Counted from the stretch's first letter, positions 16,443 through 25,109 are shown. The stretch: 64,000 nucleotides of DNA from Bradyrhizobium diazoefficiens (GCF_018131185.1 NZ_JAFCJE010000005.1:682001-746000); one strand, 5' to 3'. Translations and numbers: made by a program. Notes: generated from the sequence alone by a model not told the origin.

Positions 16443-17222
16443 TCAGCCCGCTTTGGGCACGAAGGCGCCCGGCGGAATGTTGCCCTCGACATAGGCGTGC
16501 TGGAGTGCATCGAGCTGCACCCACAAGACGTTGGTCTTGAAGATCAGCGCGTTGCAGACCTGCGCGCGCTGCTCCGGCGTCGTGGCATGCGCCTTGACAT
16601 AATCGAGCGCGAAATTGGCGTCGCGCGGCGCCTGGGTCAGGCGGCGCTTGAAATAGCTCATGATGTCGGGGTTGACGAAATCGTAGTGCTCCAGCATGCC
16701 GGCGATGCGCTCTTCATGCAAATTCGGCGCGAACAATTCGGTGAGCGAGGAGGCGATCGCCTCCAGCGGACTCTTCTCGCGGCAATAGTGCACGTACGCT
16801 TCCACCGCGAAGCGCGTTGCCGGCAAGATGCCTTCCGTCGATTCCACATAGGCCGTGTCGAGGCCGAGGCCCTCGGTCAGTTTCAGCCAGCGCTCGATCC
16901 CGCCCTCGCTGCCGACATCGCCGTCGTGGTCCTCGATGCGATGGCGCCATTCCACGCGCGTGGCGCGGTCGCGGAAGCGCGAGATCACCACCGCGTCCTT
17001 GATCGGAATCGTGCTCTGGTAATAATAGCGGTTGAGCGCCCAGGCCTGCACCTGGCCCTTGTTCAGCTTGCCGCCGTGCAGGAGCTTATGGAACGGATGC
17101 AGGCTGTGATACCGCGTCGCCCCGATATGGCGCAGCGTCGCCTCGAGCTCCTCGGCGCTGGCGAGCCGGATGTCCTTGCCGATCGAGAGCGCTGTCATTC
17201 CCGTCATTGAAGCCGCATTCAC
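16443..17222 (-). CDS. pqqC: Pyrroloquinoline-quinone synthase PqqC
   Basis: A 259-residue cofactorless oxidase catalysing ring closure and eight-electron oxidation of AHQQ to PQQ. Family blocks are clear: RYHSLHPFHKLLHGGKL, WALNRYYYQSTIPIKDA and RIEDHDGD. The start is taken as GTG 17222, which overlaps the pqqB stop (GTGA) and has GGAG 8 bases upstream; ATG codons at 17207 and 17198 are alternatives. The longer open frame to 17258 overlaps pqqB too far. Confidence 0.94.
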   Translation of the reverse strand: MNAASMTGMTALSIGKDIRLASAEELEATLRHIGATRYHSLHPFHKLLHGGKLNKGQVQAWALNRYYYQSTIPIKDAVVISRFRDRATRVEWRHRIEDHDGDVGSEGGIERWLKLTEGLGLDTAYVESTEGILPATRFAVEAYVHYCREKSPLEAIASSLTELFAPNLHEERIAGMLEHYDFVNPDIMSYFKRRLTQAPRDANFALDYVKAHATTPEQRAQVCNALIFKTNVLWVQLDALQHAYVEGNIPPGAFVPKAG

Positions 17223-18148
17223 AGCACGATCTCCGTTCCGTCCGCCGGTATCTGCCAACCCGCCTGTTCAGCGGCTTTCCGCTCGCTTGAGCCGGGCAGC
17301 AGCGCCGGGTTCGAGTTATTGATATGCAGAAAGATCTTCCTGTCGAGTGTGAGGTCGGCCAGCCGGGCAATGGCGCCGTCCTCACCGGACATGGCGACAT
17401 GGCCCATGCTCTTGCCGGTCTTGTGGCCGAGCCCGGCCCTGATCATCTCGTCGTCCTGCCACACCGTGCCGTCGAAGAACACCAGGGAAGCGCCGTCGAT
17501 CTCGGCCTTGAGCGCGTCGGTCACCTCGGCGCAGGCCGCGATGAAGTAGAAGCACTTGCCGGTCGCCTTGTCGGTGATCTTCAGCCCCAGCGTATCGCCG
17601 TCGCCGCTCTCGCCGCCGGGATGCGTCTTGCCTTCCAGATACCAGGCCGACTTGCCTGAGACGGCGAAGGGCAGCACTTCCAGCCCGGAGCGCGCACCAT
17701 CGGGCAGGCGCGGCTCGAACGGCTCGCCGATAGCCATCGGCTCACGCCGCACGTGCTTCTCGTTCAGCACGTTGAAGATGCTGTTGCTGGCAAGGATCGC
17801 CAGCACCTTCTCATGCGCATAGATCGTGAATGGCGAGCTCTCGCGCATCGACAGCAGGCCTGCCACCGCATCCACTTCGCTGTTGGTCAAGATCACGCCC
17901 GCAATCGGCGTATGGCGTAGCGCCCCGGCCTTGGGGTGCAGTTGCGGCGTGGCATTCAGTTGCTGGCGCAGATCGGGGGACGCGTTGATCAGGAACCAAT
18001 GCTCGCCGTCGCCGCTGAAGGCGACCGAGGCCTGGGTTCTCTGAAGCTCTGGGCCGTTTTCACGGGCCGCCCGGCAGCCCTCGCAGCCGCAATTCCATTG
18101 CGGCACTCCGCCGCCGGCTGCGGCGCCCAGGACGACGACGCGAAGCAT
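17219..18148 (-). CDS. pqqB: PQQ biosynthesis protein PqqB (metallo-beta-lactamase fold)
   Basis: A 309-residue PqqB. The opening VVVLGAAAGGGVPQWNCGCEGCRAARE is diagnostic, followed by HWFLINASPDLRQQL and GVILTNSEVDAVAGLLSMRE in place of the classical HxHxDH motif. PqqB acts as a hydroxylase on the PqqE-modified tyrosine moiety. It follows pqqA after a 119-base spacer that carries a long inverted repeat, and is coupled to pqqC by a GTGA overlap. Confidence 0.96.
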   Translation of the reverse strand: MLRVVVLGAAAGGGVPQWNCGCEGCRAARENGPELQRTQASVAFSGDGEHWFLINASPDLRQQLNATPQLHPKAGALRHTPIAGVILTNSEVDAVAGLLSMRESSPFTIYAHEKVLAILASNSIFNVLNEKHVRREPMAIGEPFEPRLPDGARSGLEVLPFAVSGKSAWYLEGKTHPGGESGDGDTLGLKITDKATGKCFYFIAACAEVTDALKAEIDGASLVFFDGTVWQDDEMIRAGLGHKTGKSMGHVAMSGEDGAIARLADLTLDRKIFLHINNSNPALLPGSSERKAAEQAGWQIPADGTEIVL

Positions 18149-18174
18149 GATCCGTCTCCTGGAGGCAACGTCGC

Positions 18175-18256
18175 CAGGTGGATCTCAGGACGACACGATT
18201 CTTGTCTTCCGGAAACTGATCGTGACCGAAAGTACGTGGGCCGAAAGATCCACCTG
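18175..18256 (-). promoter_or_regulatory. Long inverted repeat between pqqA and pqqB
   Basis: Perfect 11-bp arms: CAGGTGGATCT at 18175-18185 and AGATCCACCTG at 18246-18256, separated by 60 bases. In the transcript this would form a stem just after the pqqA stop, ending about 27 bases before the pqqB start. It could protect the pqqA message or reduce read-through, matching the excess of pqqA transcript known in other bacteria. Function is inferred. Confidence 0.55.
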
Positions 18257-18281
18257 CGCAGAACGCAAACTCACCAGCCGC

Positions 18282-18362
18282 TTACTTGCGGGTGGCGCTC
18301 ACATACATGTTGATCTCCATGCCGCAGGGCACTTCGACGATCTTCGGGGCTTTCCAGGCCAT
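18282..18362 (-). CDS. pqqA: PQQ precursor peptide PqqA
   Basis: A 26-residue ribosomal precursor peptide, read as MAWKAPKIVEVPCGMEINMY followed by VSATRK. The conserved Glu16 and Tyr20 (E-x3-Y), which are cross-linked to make PQQ, are present, and the opening MAWxxPxIxE is typical. GGAG lies 7 bases before the ATG. It is the first gene of pqqABCDE-pip. Confidence 0.96.
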   Translation of the reverse strand: MAWKAPKIVEVPCGMEINMYVSATRK

Positions 18363-18612
18363 TTTGGCACTCCATTTTCGCGAATTCGGACGTATCCGCC
18401 CAGCCGTTAAGTTAGTGCGCGCGGAGAACTTCGCCAGTGAAATTTTCCCGAGAACGGCCATGCTGCGCCGCGAAAAAGATCCCTTGGAACGTCACTTCTG
18501 GTGCGCTGCCTTGCGTCCGGCGCATTCGGTCGCGAACCCTGTCCTGATAAAGCAGTTGTGAGTGCAGTGCAGCTTTCAATCCGGTACAGGCGCCCCAAAC
18601 TGGATCCTCGTG

Positions 18613-18870
18613 ATGCCCAAATATTTTTTCAACACCCGCATCGGCGACGAACTGATCGTGGATCCCGAAGGGGAGGACCTGCGCAACCCCGATCGCGCCT
18701 GGGAGGTTGCCCGCCAGATGATCCTGGAGGTAGTGAAGTCCGAGGGCGCCCAGCGGGCCTTGCTGGACGCCGTGATCGAGGTCACCGACGTCGAAGGCGA
18801 GATCGTGCTGGAGTTCCCCTTCACCGAGGCCCTGTTGGACATCCCCGACCCGTCCGCAACGCGGCACTAG
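18613..18870 (+). CDS. Small DUF6894-like protein
   Basis: An 85-residue protein starting MPKYFFNTRIGDELIVDPEGEDL, a pattern (MPxYFFxxxxGxxxxxDxEGxxL) common to very small rhizobial proteins grouped under DUF6894, often in many paralogues per genome. The start at 18613 is chosen because this motif is at the N-terminus; the open frame extends to 18562. The function is unknown. It stands between divergent pqqA and the amidase gene. Confidence 0.75.
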   Translation: MPKYFFNTRIGDELIVDPEGEDLRNPDRAWEVARQMILEVVKSEGAQRALLDAVIEVTDVEGEIVLEFPFTEALLDIPDPSATRH

Positions 18871-18996
18871 GAGCAAGGCTCGCCCCGGCGCCCACCTCTT
18901 CCTCCGGGAGAGGTGAACGTCCCTTCGCCCCTGCGAAATCCGCATGGCTTTGCCGCGTTCCCGGCGCTAAAAGACGCCGGTCATACGGAGCAAGCC

Positions 18997-20397
18997 ATGC
19001 AAGATCTCTGGCGCCTGTCGGCCGCCGACCTCGCCACCCTCGTCAAGTCCAGAAAGGTCTCCGCCAGGGAGGCCGCCCAAGCCGGTCTCGCCCGCCTGGA
19101 CGCCGTCAATCCTCAGCTCAATGCGGTGATCGACCACCGCCCGGACGACGTGCTCAAGCAGGCCGACGCCGTCGATGCCGCCATCGCCAGGGGTGAGGAC
19201 CCCGGCGTGCTCGCCGGCGTGCCCGTCACCATCAAGGCCAATGTCGACCAGGAGGGCTTTGCCACCACCAACGGCCTGAAGCTCCAGCGCGACCTGATCG
19301 CGCGCGAAGACAACCCGGTGGTCGCCAACTTCCGCAAAGCCGGGGCCATCCTGCTCGGCCGCACCAATTGCCCGGCCTTCTCCTATCGCTGGTTCACCAC
19401 CAATCTGGTCCATGGCGACACCAAGAACCCGCGCGACGCCTCGCTGACGCCGGGCGGTTCCTCCGGCGGCGCGGGCTCAGCGGTCGCGGCCGGCATCGGC
19501 CACATCGCCCACGGCACCGACATCGCCGGCTCGATCCGCTATCCCGCCTATGCCTGCGGCGTGCATGGTCTGCGCCCGACTCTCGGCCGCATCCCGGCCT
19601 TCAATCCGGCGCTGCCGGAGCGCCCGATCGGGCCGCAGATCATGGCGGTCTCGGGGCCGCTGGCGCGCACGGTCAACGACATCAGGATTTCGCTCGAAGC
19701 CATGTCGGCCCGCGACATCCGCGACCCCTGGTTCGTGCCGGTGCCGCTGCAAGGCCCCGCACGGGATAAGCGCGCCGCGCTCTGCCTCAATCCGGGCGGG
19801 CTTGCCACCACGCCGGAGGTAAAGGCGGCGGTGAGTGATGCCGGCGAGCGGCTGGAGCGTGCCGGCTGGACCGTCGATGTCATCGAGGACACGCCGCCGA
19901 TGCGCGAAGCGGTGGAGTGGCAGATCAAGCTCTGGCTCGGCGACGGCTATGAGGCGCAGCTCGAGATGGCCGAGCGCGAGGGCGATCCCGGCGCGCTCGC
20001 GTGCCTGCGCGGCAACCGCGGCAGGGTTACGCCGATGGACCAGGCGAACTACGCGAAGGCGTTGACCCGGCGCGCCACGCTGACGCGCGAGTGGATGCTG
20101 TTCTTCGAACGATATGCGGTGCTGCTGACGCCGGTCTCCGGCGAGCTGCCGTTCCCGGATCATCTCGACCGCAAGGACGACGAGTCGTTCAAGCGGGTCT
20201 GGGAAGCGCAGCTGCCGCAGATCGCAATTCCCTTCATGGGATTGCCCGGCCTCGTGGTGTCCACCGGTCTGGTCGGCAAGGCGCCCGTTGGCGTGCATAT
20301 CGTCTCCGGCCGCTATCGCGAGGATCTGTGCCTGCTCGCGGGCGAGGCGATCGAGGCGGGCGGCGTGCCGCCGTCGCCGATCGATCCCGTGGGCTAG
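18997..20397 (+). CDS. Amidase-signature family amidase
   Basis: A 466-residue amidase. The start at 18997 has GGAG 6 bases upstream; the longer frame to 18913 is less likely. The Ser-cisSer-Lys triad is readable: Lys80 in VPVTIKANVDQ, Ser155 in the Gly/Ser-rich GGSSGGAGS and nucleophile Ser179 in GTDIAGSIR. It hydrolyses an amide or ester; the substrate is not evident. Followed after two bases by a glutathione peroxidase gene, then DUF3297, so an operon is likely. Confidence 0.9.
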   Translation: MQDLWRLSAADLATLVKSRKVSAREAAQAGLARLDAVNPQLNAVIDHRPDDVLKQADAVDAAIARGEDPGVLAGVPVTIKANVDQEGFATTNGLKLQRDLIAREDNPVVANFRKAGAILLGRTNCPAFSYRWFTTNLVHGDTKNPRDASLTPGGSSGGAGSAVAAGIGHIAHGTDIAGSIRYPAYACGVHGLRPTLGRIPAFNPALPERPIGPQIMAVSGPLARTVNDIRISLEAMSARDIRDPWFVPVPLQGPARDKRAALCLNPGGLATTPEVKAAVSDAGERLERAGWTVDVIEDTPPMREAVEWQIKLWLGDGYEAQLEMAEREGDPGALACLRGNRGRVTPMDQANYAKALTRRATLTREWMLFFERYAVLLTPVSGELPFPDHLDRKDDESFKRVWEAQLPQIAIPFMGLPGLVVSTGLVGKAPVGVHIVSGRYREDLCLLAGEAIEAGGVPPSPIDPVG

Positions 20398-20399
20398 CG

Positions 20400-20876
20400 A
20401 TGTCGGTGATCTACGACTTCAAGGCCAACTCGCTTGCCGGCGAGGAGGTCGCCATGCGCCGTTTCGAAGGGCAGGTGCTGCTGATCGTCAACACCGCGAG
20501 CAAATGCGGCTTCACGCCGCAATATCGCGGGCTGGAGGATCTGCATCGCAATCTGTCGCCGCGCGGCTTCTCCGTGCTCGGCTTTCCCTGCAACCAGTTC
20601 GGCGCGCAGGAGCCGGGGCAGGCGGACGAGATCCAGGAATTCTGCTCGACCCATTACGACGTCACCTTTCCCCTGTTCGAGAAGATCGATGTCAACGGCG
20701 CCAATGCGCATCCTCTGTACGAGTACCTGAAACACCAGCAATCGGGCCTGCTCGGCGCCTCCATCAAATGGAATTTCACCAAATTCCTGGTGGACCGTGC
20801 CGGCAAGGTGATCGCGCGCTACGCACCGACCGCCCGGCCCGAGGGATTGCGCAATCAAATCGAAACACTGTTGTAA
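20400..20876 (+). CDS. Glutathione peroxidase (Cys type)
   Basis: A 158-residue non-selenium peroxidase reducing hydroperoxides. The catalytic tetrad is readable: Cys36 in NTASKCGFTPQY, Gln70 in FPCNQFGAQEPG, and Trp124-Asn125 in KWNFTKFLVD. A second cysteine, Cys82 (EFCSTHYDVTFP), is the usual resolving residue of the thioredoxin-dependent subgroup, so thioredoxin rather than glutathione may be the reductant. No signal peptide. It starts two bases after the amidase stop. Confidence 0.93.
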   Translation: MSVIYDFKANSLAGEEVAMRRFEGQVLLIVNTASKCGFTPQYRGLEDLHRNLSPRGFSVLGFPCNQFGAQEPGQADEIQEFCSTHYDVTFPLFEKIDVNGANAHPLYEYLKHQQSGLLGASIKWNFTKFLVDRAGKVIARYAPTARPEGLRNQIETLL

Positions 20877-20887
20877 GCGAGACAATC

Positions 20888-21130
20888 ATGAGCGACGAAT
20901 TTCCGGACCGCCTGTCGGTCGATCCGAACAGCCCGTATTACAACGCGGACATCCTGTCGCGCGACGTCGGCATCCGCTTCAAGGGCGTCGAGAAAACCAA
21001 TGTCGAGGAATACTGCATCAGCGAAGGCTGGGTCCGCGTCACCGCCGGCAACGCCAAAGACCGCCGCGGCAACCCGCTGACCATCAAGGTGCACGGCCCG
21101 GTCGAGCCGTATTTCAGGGATAAGAAATAG
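20888..21130 (+). CDS. DUF3297 family protein
   Basis: An 80-residue protein: MSDEFPDRLSVDPNSPYYNA, then RDVGIRFKGVEKTNVEEYCISEGWVRV and GNPLTIKVHGPVEPYF at the C-terminus. This is the DUF3297 (glutathione peroxidase-associated) family of proteobacteria; its function is unknown. It follows the peroxidase gene by 11 bases, the usual neighbourhood. Confidence 0.88.
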   Translation: MSDEFPDRLSVDPNSPYYNADILSRDVGIRFKGVEKTNVEEYCISEGWVRVTAGNAKDRRGNPLTIKVHGPVEPYFRDKK

Positions 21131-21159
21131 TTTCTGAGCCCGCGCCGCGCTCTCTCCAT

Positions 21160-21244
21160 GTCATTGCGAGCGTAGCGAAGCAATCCAGAATCTCACGGTT
21201 GAGGCAGTCTGGATTGCTTCGTCGCTTCGCTCCTCGCAATGACG
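21160..21244. repeat. Dispersed palindromic repeat, CGTCATtGCGAG family (copy 2)
   Basis: Arms TCATTGCGAGCGTAGCGAAG and its complement around CTTCGCTCCTCGCAATGA, with inner CAATCCAGA / TCTGGATTG. It ends inside the upstream extension of the tarD frame, supporting the downstream tarD start at 21263. Confidence 0.9.
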
Positions 21245-21262
21245 AAAGTGAAAGGCCCTCCC

Positions 21263-22432
21263 ATGTCCGTCCGCATCGTCGACGTCCGCGAGATCACCAA
21301 GCCGATCTCATCGCCGATCCGCAACGCCTACATCGACTTCACGAAGATGACGACGAGCCTCGTTGCCGTCGTCACCGACGTCGTGCGCGACGGCAAGCGC
21401 GTCGTCGGCTACGGCTTCAATTCCAACGGCCGCTACGGGCAGGGCGGCCTGATCCGCGAACGCTTCGCCTCGCGCATCACGGAAGCCGATCCGAAGTCGC
21501 TGCTCAATGCCGCCGGCGACAATCTCGACCCCGACAAAGTCTGGGCCGCGATGATGACCAACGAGAAGCCGGGCGGCCACGGCGAGCGTTCGGTCGCGGT
21601 CGGCACCATCGACATGGCGGTGTGGGATGCTGTCGCAAAGATCGCGGGCAAGCCGCTGTTTCGCCTGCTCGCCGAGCGTCACGGCGTCACCGCCAATCCG
21701 CGCGTCTTCGTCTATGCCGCCGGCGGCTATTATTATCCCGGCAAGGATCTCTCGATGCTGCGCGGCGAGATGCGCGGCTATCTCGACCGCGGCTACAACG
21801 TCGTGAAGATGAAGATCGGCGGCGCTGATATCGAGGAGGACCGCACTCGCATCGAGGCGGTGCTGAAGGAGATCGGCAAGGACGCGCAGCTCGCGGTCGA
21901 TGCCAACGGCCGCTTCAATCTCGAGACCGGCATCGCCTACGCCAAGATGCTGCGCGATTATCCCTTGTTCTGGTACGAGGAAGTCGGCGATCCCCTCGAC
22001 TACGCGCTGCAGGCCGCGCTCGCCGAGTTCTATCCGGGGCCGATGGCAACAGGTGAAAACCTCTTCAGCCACCAGGATGCCCGCAATCTGATCCGTTACG
22101 GCGGCATGCGCCCCAATCGCGACTGGCTGCAATTCGACTGCGCGCTGTCCTATGGCCTGTGCGAATACCAGCGCACGCTGGAGGTGCTGAAGACCCACGG
22201 CTGGTCCCCCAGCCGCTGCATCCCGCACGGCGGCCACCAGATGTCGCTCAACATCGCAGCGGGCTTGGGACTCGGCGGCAACGAAAGCTATCCCGACCTG
22301 TTCCAACCCTATGGCGGCTTCCCGGATGGTGTACGCGTCGAGAACGGCCACATCACCATGCCGGATCTGCCGGGCATCGGCTTCGAAGGCAAGTCCGATC
22401 TCTACAAGGAAATGAAAGCGCTGGCGGAGTGA
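21263..22432 (+). CDS. tarD: D-tartrate dehydratase (enolase superfamily)
   Basis: A 389-residue enolase-superfamily enzyme converting D-tartrate to oxaloacetate. From memory it is close along its length to Bradyrhizobium japonicum TarD, also 389 residues. The catalytic residues fall at the same numbers: Lys102 (EKPGG), Lys182-x-Lys184 (KMK), metal ligands Asp213, Glu239 and Glu265, Asp292 and His322 (IPHGGHQ). The start at 21263 gives that length; the frame open from 21239 begins inside a repeat. It stands alone between two intergenic repeats, without recognisable tartrate transporter or regulator next to it. Confidence 0.95.
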   Translation: MSVRIVDVREITKPISSPIRNAYIDFTKMTTSLVAVVTDVVRDGKRVVGYGFNSNGRYGQGGLIRERFASRITEADPKSLLNAAGDNLDPDKVWAAMMTNEKPGGHGERSVAVGTIDMAVWDAVAKIAGKPLFRLLAERHGVTANPRVFVYAAGGYYYPGKDLSMLRGEMRGYLDRGYNVVKMKIGGADIEEDRTRIEAVLKEIGKDAQLAVDANGRFNLETGIAYAKMLRDYPLFWYEEVGDPLDYALQAALAEFYPGPMATGENLFSHQDARNLIRYGGMRPNRDWLQFDCALSYGLCEYQRTLEVLKTHGWSPSRCIPHGGHQMSLNIAAGLGLGGNESYPDLFQPYGGFPDGVRVENGHITMPDLPGIGFEGKSDLYKEMKALAE

Positions 22433-22465
22433 TAGTGAGGCGCGAGGCCCGCGCCAATGACTCGG

Positions 22466-22621
22466 TGTCGTCCCGGACAAGCGAAGCGCAGATCCGGGAC
22501 CCATAACCCCAGGGAGAGGTTATGGAGCGAACTGGTAACTCCGGATCTTCGCCAAACTCGATCCTGTGGTTATGGATCCCGGATCTTCGCTCCGCTTCGC
22601 TGCGCTAGTCCGGGATGACGA
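22466..22621. repeat. Palindromic intergenic repeat, GTCGTCCCGG family
   Basis: Arms GTCGTCCCGGACAAGCGAAG / CGCTAGTCCGGGATGACGA, with inner GATCCGGGACCCATAACC / GGTTATGGATCCCGGATC. A partial copy lies at 45021-45110. It lies between the convergent tarD and malonyl-CoA decarboxylase genes. Confidence 0.85.
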
Positions 22622-22633
22622 CTGAGTGCGAGC

Positions 22634-23986
22634 TTACGACAACCGCATATCCAAGAGCCGCCGCCCTTCGCCCTTCAGCAGCTTCTTCACCGCGCTGGAC
22701 GCCACGACCTCGCCGTCATTCGCATACGCTTCGTGGTTCTTCTCGATGTCGTCGAGGCGGTAGAGGTAGTTGACCATGACTCCTGCGGATTCGCGCAATC
22801 CCTTCGGCGAGAGGTCCCCGAGCCAGTTGATGCGCTCCAGCCGCGCGCCGTTGCCGAGATGGAAGCGGGCGACGGAATCGATCAGCTTGCCCTTGGGCGT
22901 GCGCGCCTTCAGGAAGTAGTGTGCCGCGAGCGGCTCGATCACGGCGCGGAGCTGTGCCGTCGTCTCGGGGCTCTCGAACCATTTGGGATCGTCGAGGCGC
23001 TTCAGCGTCTCGCGGTCCTCGTCCGACAGCGGCAAATCCTTGTCCTGCTTCACCCAGGCCATGAAGCCCGGCACCGGCGACAGCGTCACGAAGGTGTCGA
23101 GCTTGGGCGTCTCGCGGCGCAGCTCCTCGACCACTTGCTTGATCAGGAAGCTGCCGAAGGAGATGCCGCCAAGGCCGCGCTGGGTGTTGGAGATCGAATA
23201 GAACACGGCGGTGCGAGCGCGCTCGATCGGCAGGTGCTGGCGGTCGACCGCGAGCAGCGGCGCGATCGCGCCGGGGATGGTCTCGGTCAGCGCCACCTCG
23301 ACGAAGATCAGGGGCTCGTCGACCATGGCAGGATGGAAGAAGGCGTAGCAGCGGCGGTCGACCGGATCGATGCGGCGGCGCAGATCGTCCCAATCGCTGA
23401 TTTCGTGCACGGCCTCGTAACGAATGATCTTTTCGAGGATGTTGGCCGGGGTCGACCAGTCGATCCTGCGCAGCACGAGAAACCCCCTGTTGAACCACGA
23501 AGAGAGAAGGTGCGAGACGTCGCGATCGAGCGCGGCGAGATCGGTGTGTCCGTTCATCATGCCGAGCAGGTCGGCGCGCATGTTGACGAGATCGCCGGTG
23601 CCGCCGGGTGCGCGGTTGAGCCGGCGGATCAGCTCCTGCCGCCGCGGCTCCGAGGCGAAGTGCAGGGAGCTTGCGTCCTCGTCGCTCGGCGCGGCGCGCC
23701 ATTTTTCGATCGCCTTGGACAGCCGCTCCCGATTGGGACCGAAATCGCGCACCAGTCCGTCGAAGAAGGCCCGGCGCCCCGCAGCATCCAGCTCCCGGTA
23801 GATGTCGAGCACCTCACGCGCCATCGCAGTGCCGGAAGCTTCGCCGCGGCCCGACAGCAGTGCATCGCACAGTTCGATCAGCCCATCGGCATCCCGTCTG
23901 GTGTCGGCGGAATCGCCACGACGAAGCAGCGTGCGGCCGCGCTCGGAGATGGTGGCGAGCAGGTCGGAGAAGAAGGCGTTGGCCAT
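22634..23986 (-). CDS. mcd: Malonyl-CoA decarboxylase
   Basis: A 450-residue enzyme converting malonyl-CoA to acetyl-CoA and CO2. The N-terminal helical domain is followed by the catalytic domain with family blocks RRCYAFFHPAMVDEPLIFVEVALT, FYSISNTQRGLGGISFGSFLIKQVVEEL, FVTLSPVPGFMAWV and, near the C-terminus, RFHLGNGARLERINWLGD and MVNYLYRLDDIEKNHEAY. No mitochondrial or signal sequence. In rhizobia it is often linked to malonyl-CoA synthetase (matB) and a transporter, but none is adjacent here. Confidence 0.95.
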   Translation of the reverse strand: MANAFFSDLLATISERGRTLLRRGDSADTRRDADGLIELCDALLSGRGEASGTAMAREVLDIYRELDAAGRRAFFDGLVRDFGPNRERLSKAIEKWRAAPSDEDASSLHFASEPRRQELIRRLNRAPGGTGDLVNMRADLLGMMNGHTDLAALDRDVSHLLSSWFNRGFLVLRRIDWSTPANILEKIIRYEAVHEISDWDDLRRRIDPVDRRCYAFFHPAMVDEPLIFVEVALTETIPGAIAPLLAVDRQHLPIERARTAVFYSISNTQRGLGGISFGSFLIKQVVEELRRETPKLDTFVTLSPVPGFMAWVKQDKDLPLSDEDRETLKRLDDPKWFESPETTAQLRAVIEPLAAHYFLKARTPKGKLIDSVARFHLGNGARLERINWLGDLSPKGLRESAGVMVNYLYRLDDIEKNHEAYANDGEVVASSAVKKLLKGEGRRLLDMRLS

Positions 23987-24130
23987 CTGGGCTTTCGTAT
24001 CAGGTTTGTGCGTTGCGGGAGCTTACACGGGATTTGGGTGGAAGCCGATCACAATCAAGCGGAGGAATGCGGCAACTTTAGTCGGGCCGTGCGTTTGGAG
24101 AATGCAGGTCTGCCGGGGACACAACGCGCT

Positions 24131-24234
24131 GTCATGCCCCGGCCTGACTGGGGCATTCAGTACGCCGCGGCGTCTCGTTGCTAGCCGCGCCGCCTCGGCG
24201 TACTGGGTCGCCCGGTCAAGCCGGGCGACGACAC
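24131..24234. repeat. Palindromic intergenic repeat, TCATGCCCCG...CCGGGCGAtGAC family (copy 1)
   Basis: Blocks CATTCAGTACGCCGCGGCG / CGCCTCGGCGTACTGGGT form a hairpin flanked by CGCCCGGTCAAGCCGGGCG. A second copy is at 50991-51096. The right half lies within the 3' end of the AraC-family gene. Confidence 0.85.
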
Positions 24235-25056
24235 GGTGTGTGTTGCGAATTCCGTCGGCGTCCGCCCCGTCACCTGGCGGAATGCTGCCGAGAACGCGGG
24301 CACGCTGGCATAGCCGAGCGATGTCGCGAGCTGTTTCACCGATACGCTGGCATCCGTCGACAGCCGCTGGATCGCCGCTGCGATCCGCGCGCGCTGGCAC
24401 CAGCTCTTGAAGCTCAATTGCGTCTCCGTCGAGAACAGCCGCGACAGCGTCCGCGCGGAGGTTCCGACCTCGCGCGCCAGCGTGTCGATGTCGTGCAGGC
24501 CGGTGGGGTCGTCGAGCACGATCATCGCGGCTCGGCGGCAGCGCACCTCGCGCGGCAGCGGCACGAAGGTGGCGGAATCCTCGGCCTGGTGCAGTTCCAG
24601 CATCACGAGGCGAACCAGCAGCTCGGTGCGCTCCTCCGTGTTGCGCGCGTCGAACAGCGCAAGGATCGCCTGGTTGAGCAACGGCGAGACTCGCACCACG
24701 AATTCCCTGGTCAGTCCCTCATGGCGCTGTTCGCGTTTCAGCCAGGACAGGTCGAAATACAGCGTCCGCATCTCGATGTCGGCGAGCAGGTCGATGGCGT
24801 GCTCGAGCCCGGCCGGGACCCACACGGCCCGGTCCGGCGGCACCAGCCAGCGCCCCGCGGGCGTCGTCACCTGCATCGTGCCCTTGGCCGCGTAGATCAG
24901 CTGCGCCTCACGGTGCAAATGCGGATCGATCCGCAAACCCTTGGGATAATCGCGCGCGACCAGGTGCACGCCGGCGGGCGAGCGGTGGTTGCTCCGGACC
25001 TCCCGGAGGAGAGGCGTTTCCAAGTTTGGCCTTTCCAAGACAGTCATTGGCAGCAT
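24181..25056 (-). CDS. AraC-family transcriptional regulator
   Basis: A 291-residue regulator. The N-terminal cupin-like sensor (HLHREAQLIYAAKGTMQVTTPAGRWLVPPDRAVWVPAGLEH) precedes a two-HTH domain ending GYASVPAFSAAFRQVTGRTPTEF, the AraC signature. The final 16 or so residues (SSPGLTGRPSTPRRRG) are read out of a palindromic repeat and look like an acquired tail. It is divergent from the MFS gene with only 53 bases between, and most likely controls it. ATG codons at 25056 and 25047 are both possible starts. Confidence 0.9.
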   Translation of the reverse strand: MLPMTVLERPNLETPLLREVRSNHRSPAGVHLVARDYPKGLRIDPHLHREAQLIYAAKGTMQVTTPAGRWLVPPDRAVWVPAGLEHAIDLLADIEMRTLYFDLSWLKREQRHEGLTREFVVRVSPLLNQAILALFDARNTEERTELLVRLVMLELHQAEDSATFVPLPREVRCRRAAMIVLDDPTGLHDIDTLAREVGTSARTLSRLFSTETQLSFKSWCQRARIAAAIQRLSTDASVSVKQLATSLGYASVPAFSAAFRQVTGRTPTEFATHTVSSPGLTGRPSTPRRRG

Positions 25057-25109
25057 CCCGTCATGGGGAGGACATATAACTCATTTCGAAGCAGGAGAGG
25101 ATTCTGGAA

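Noticed and set aside
18486..18511. GGAAC upstream of the DUF6894-like gene
   Set aside because: No CGTT at 16 or 17 bases downstream.
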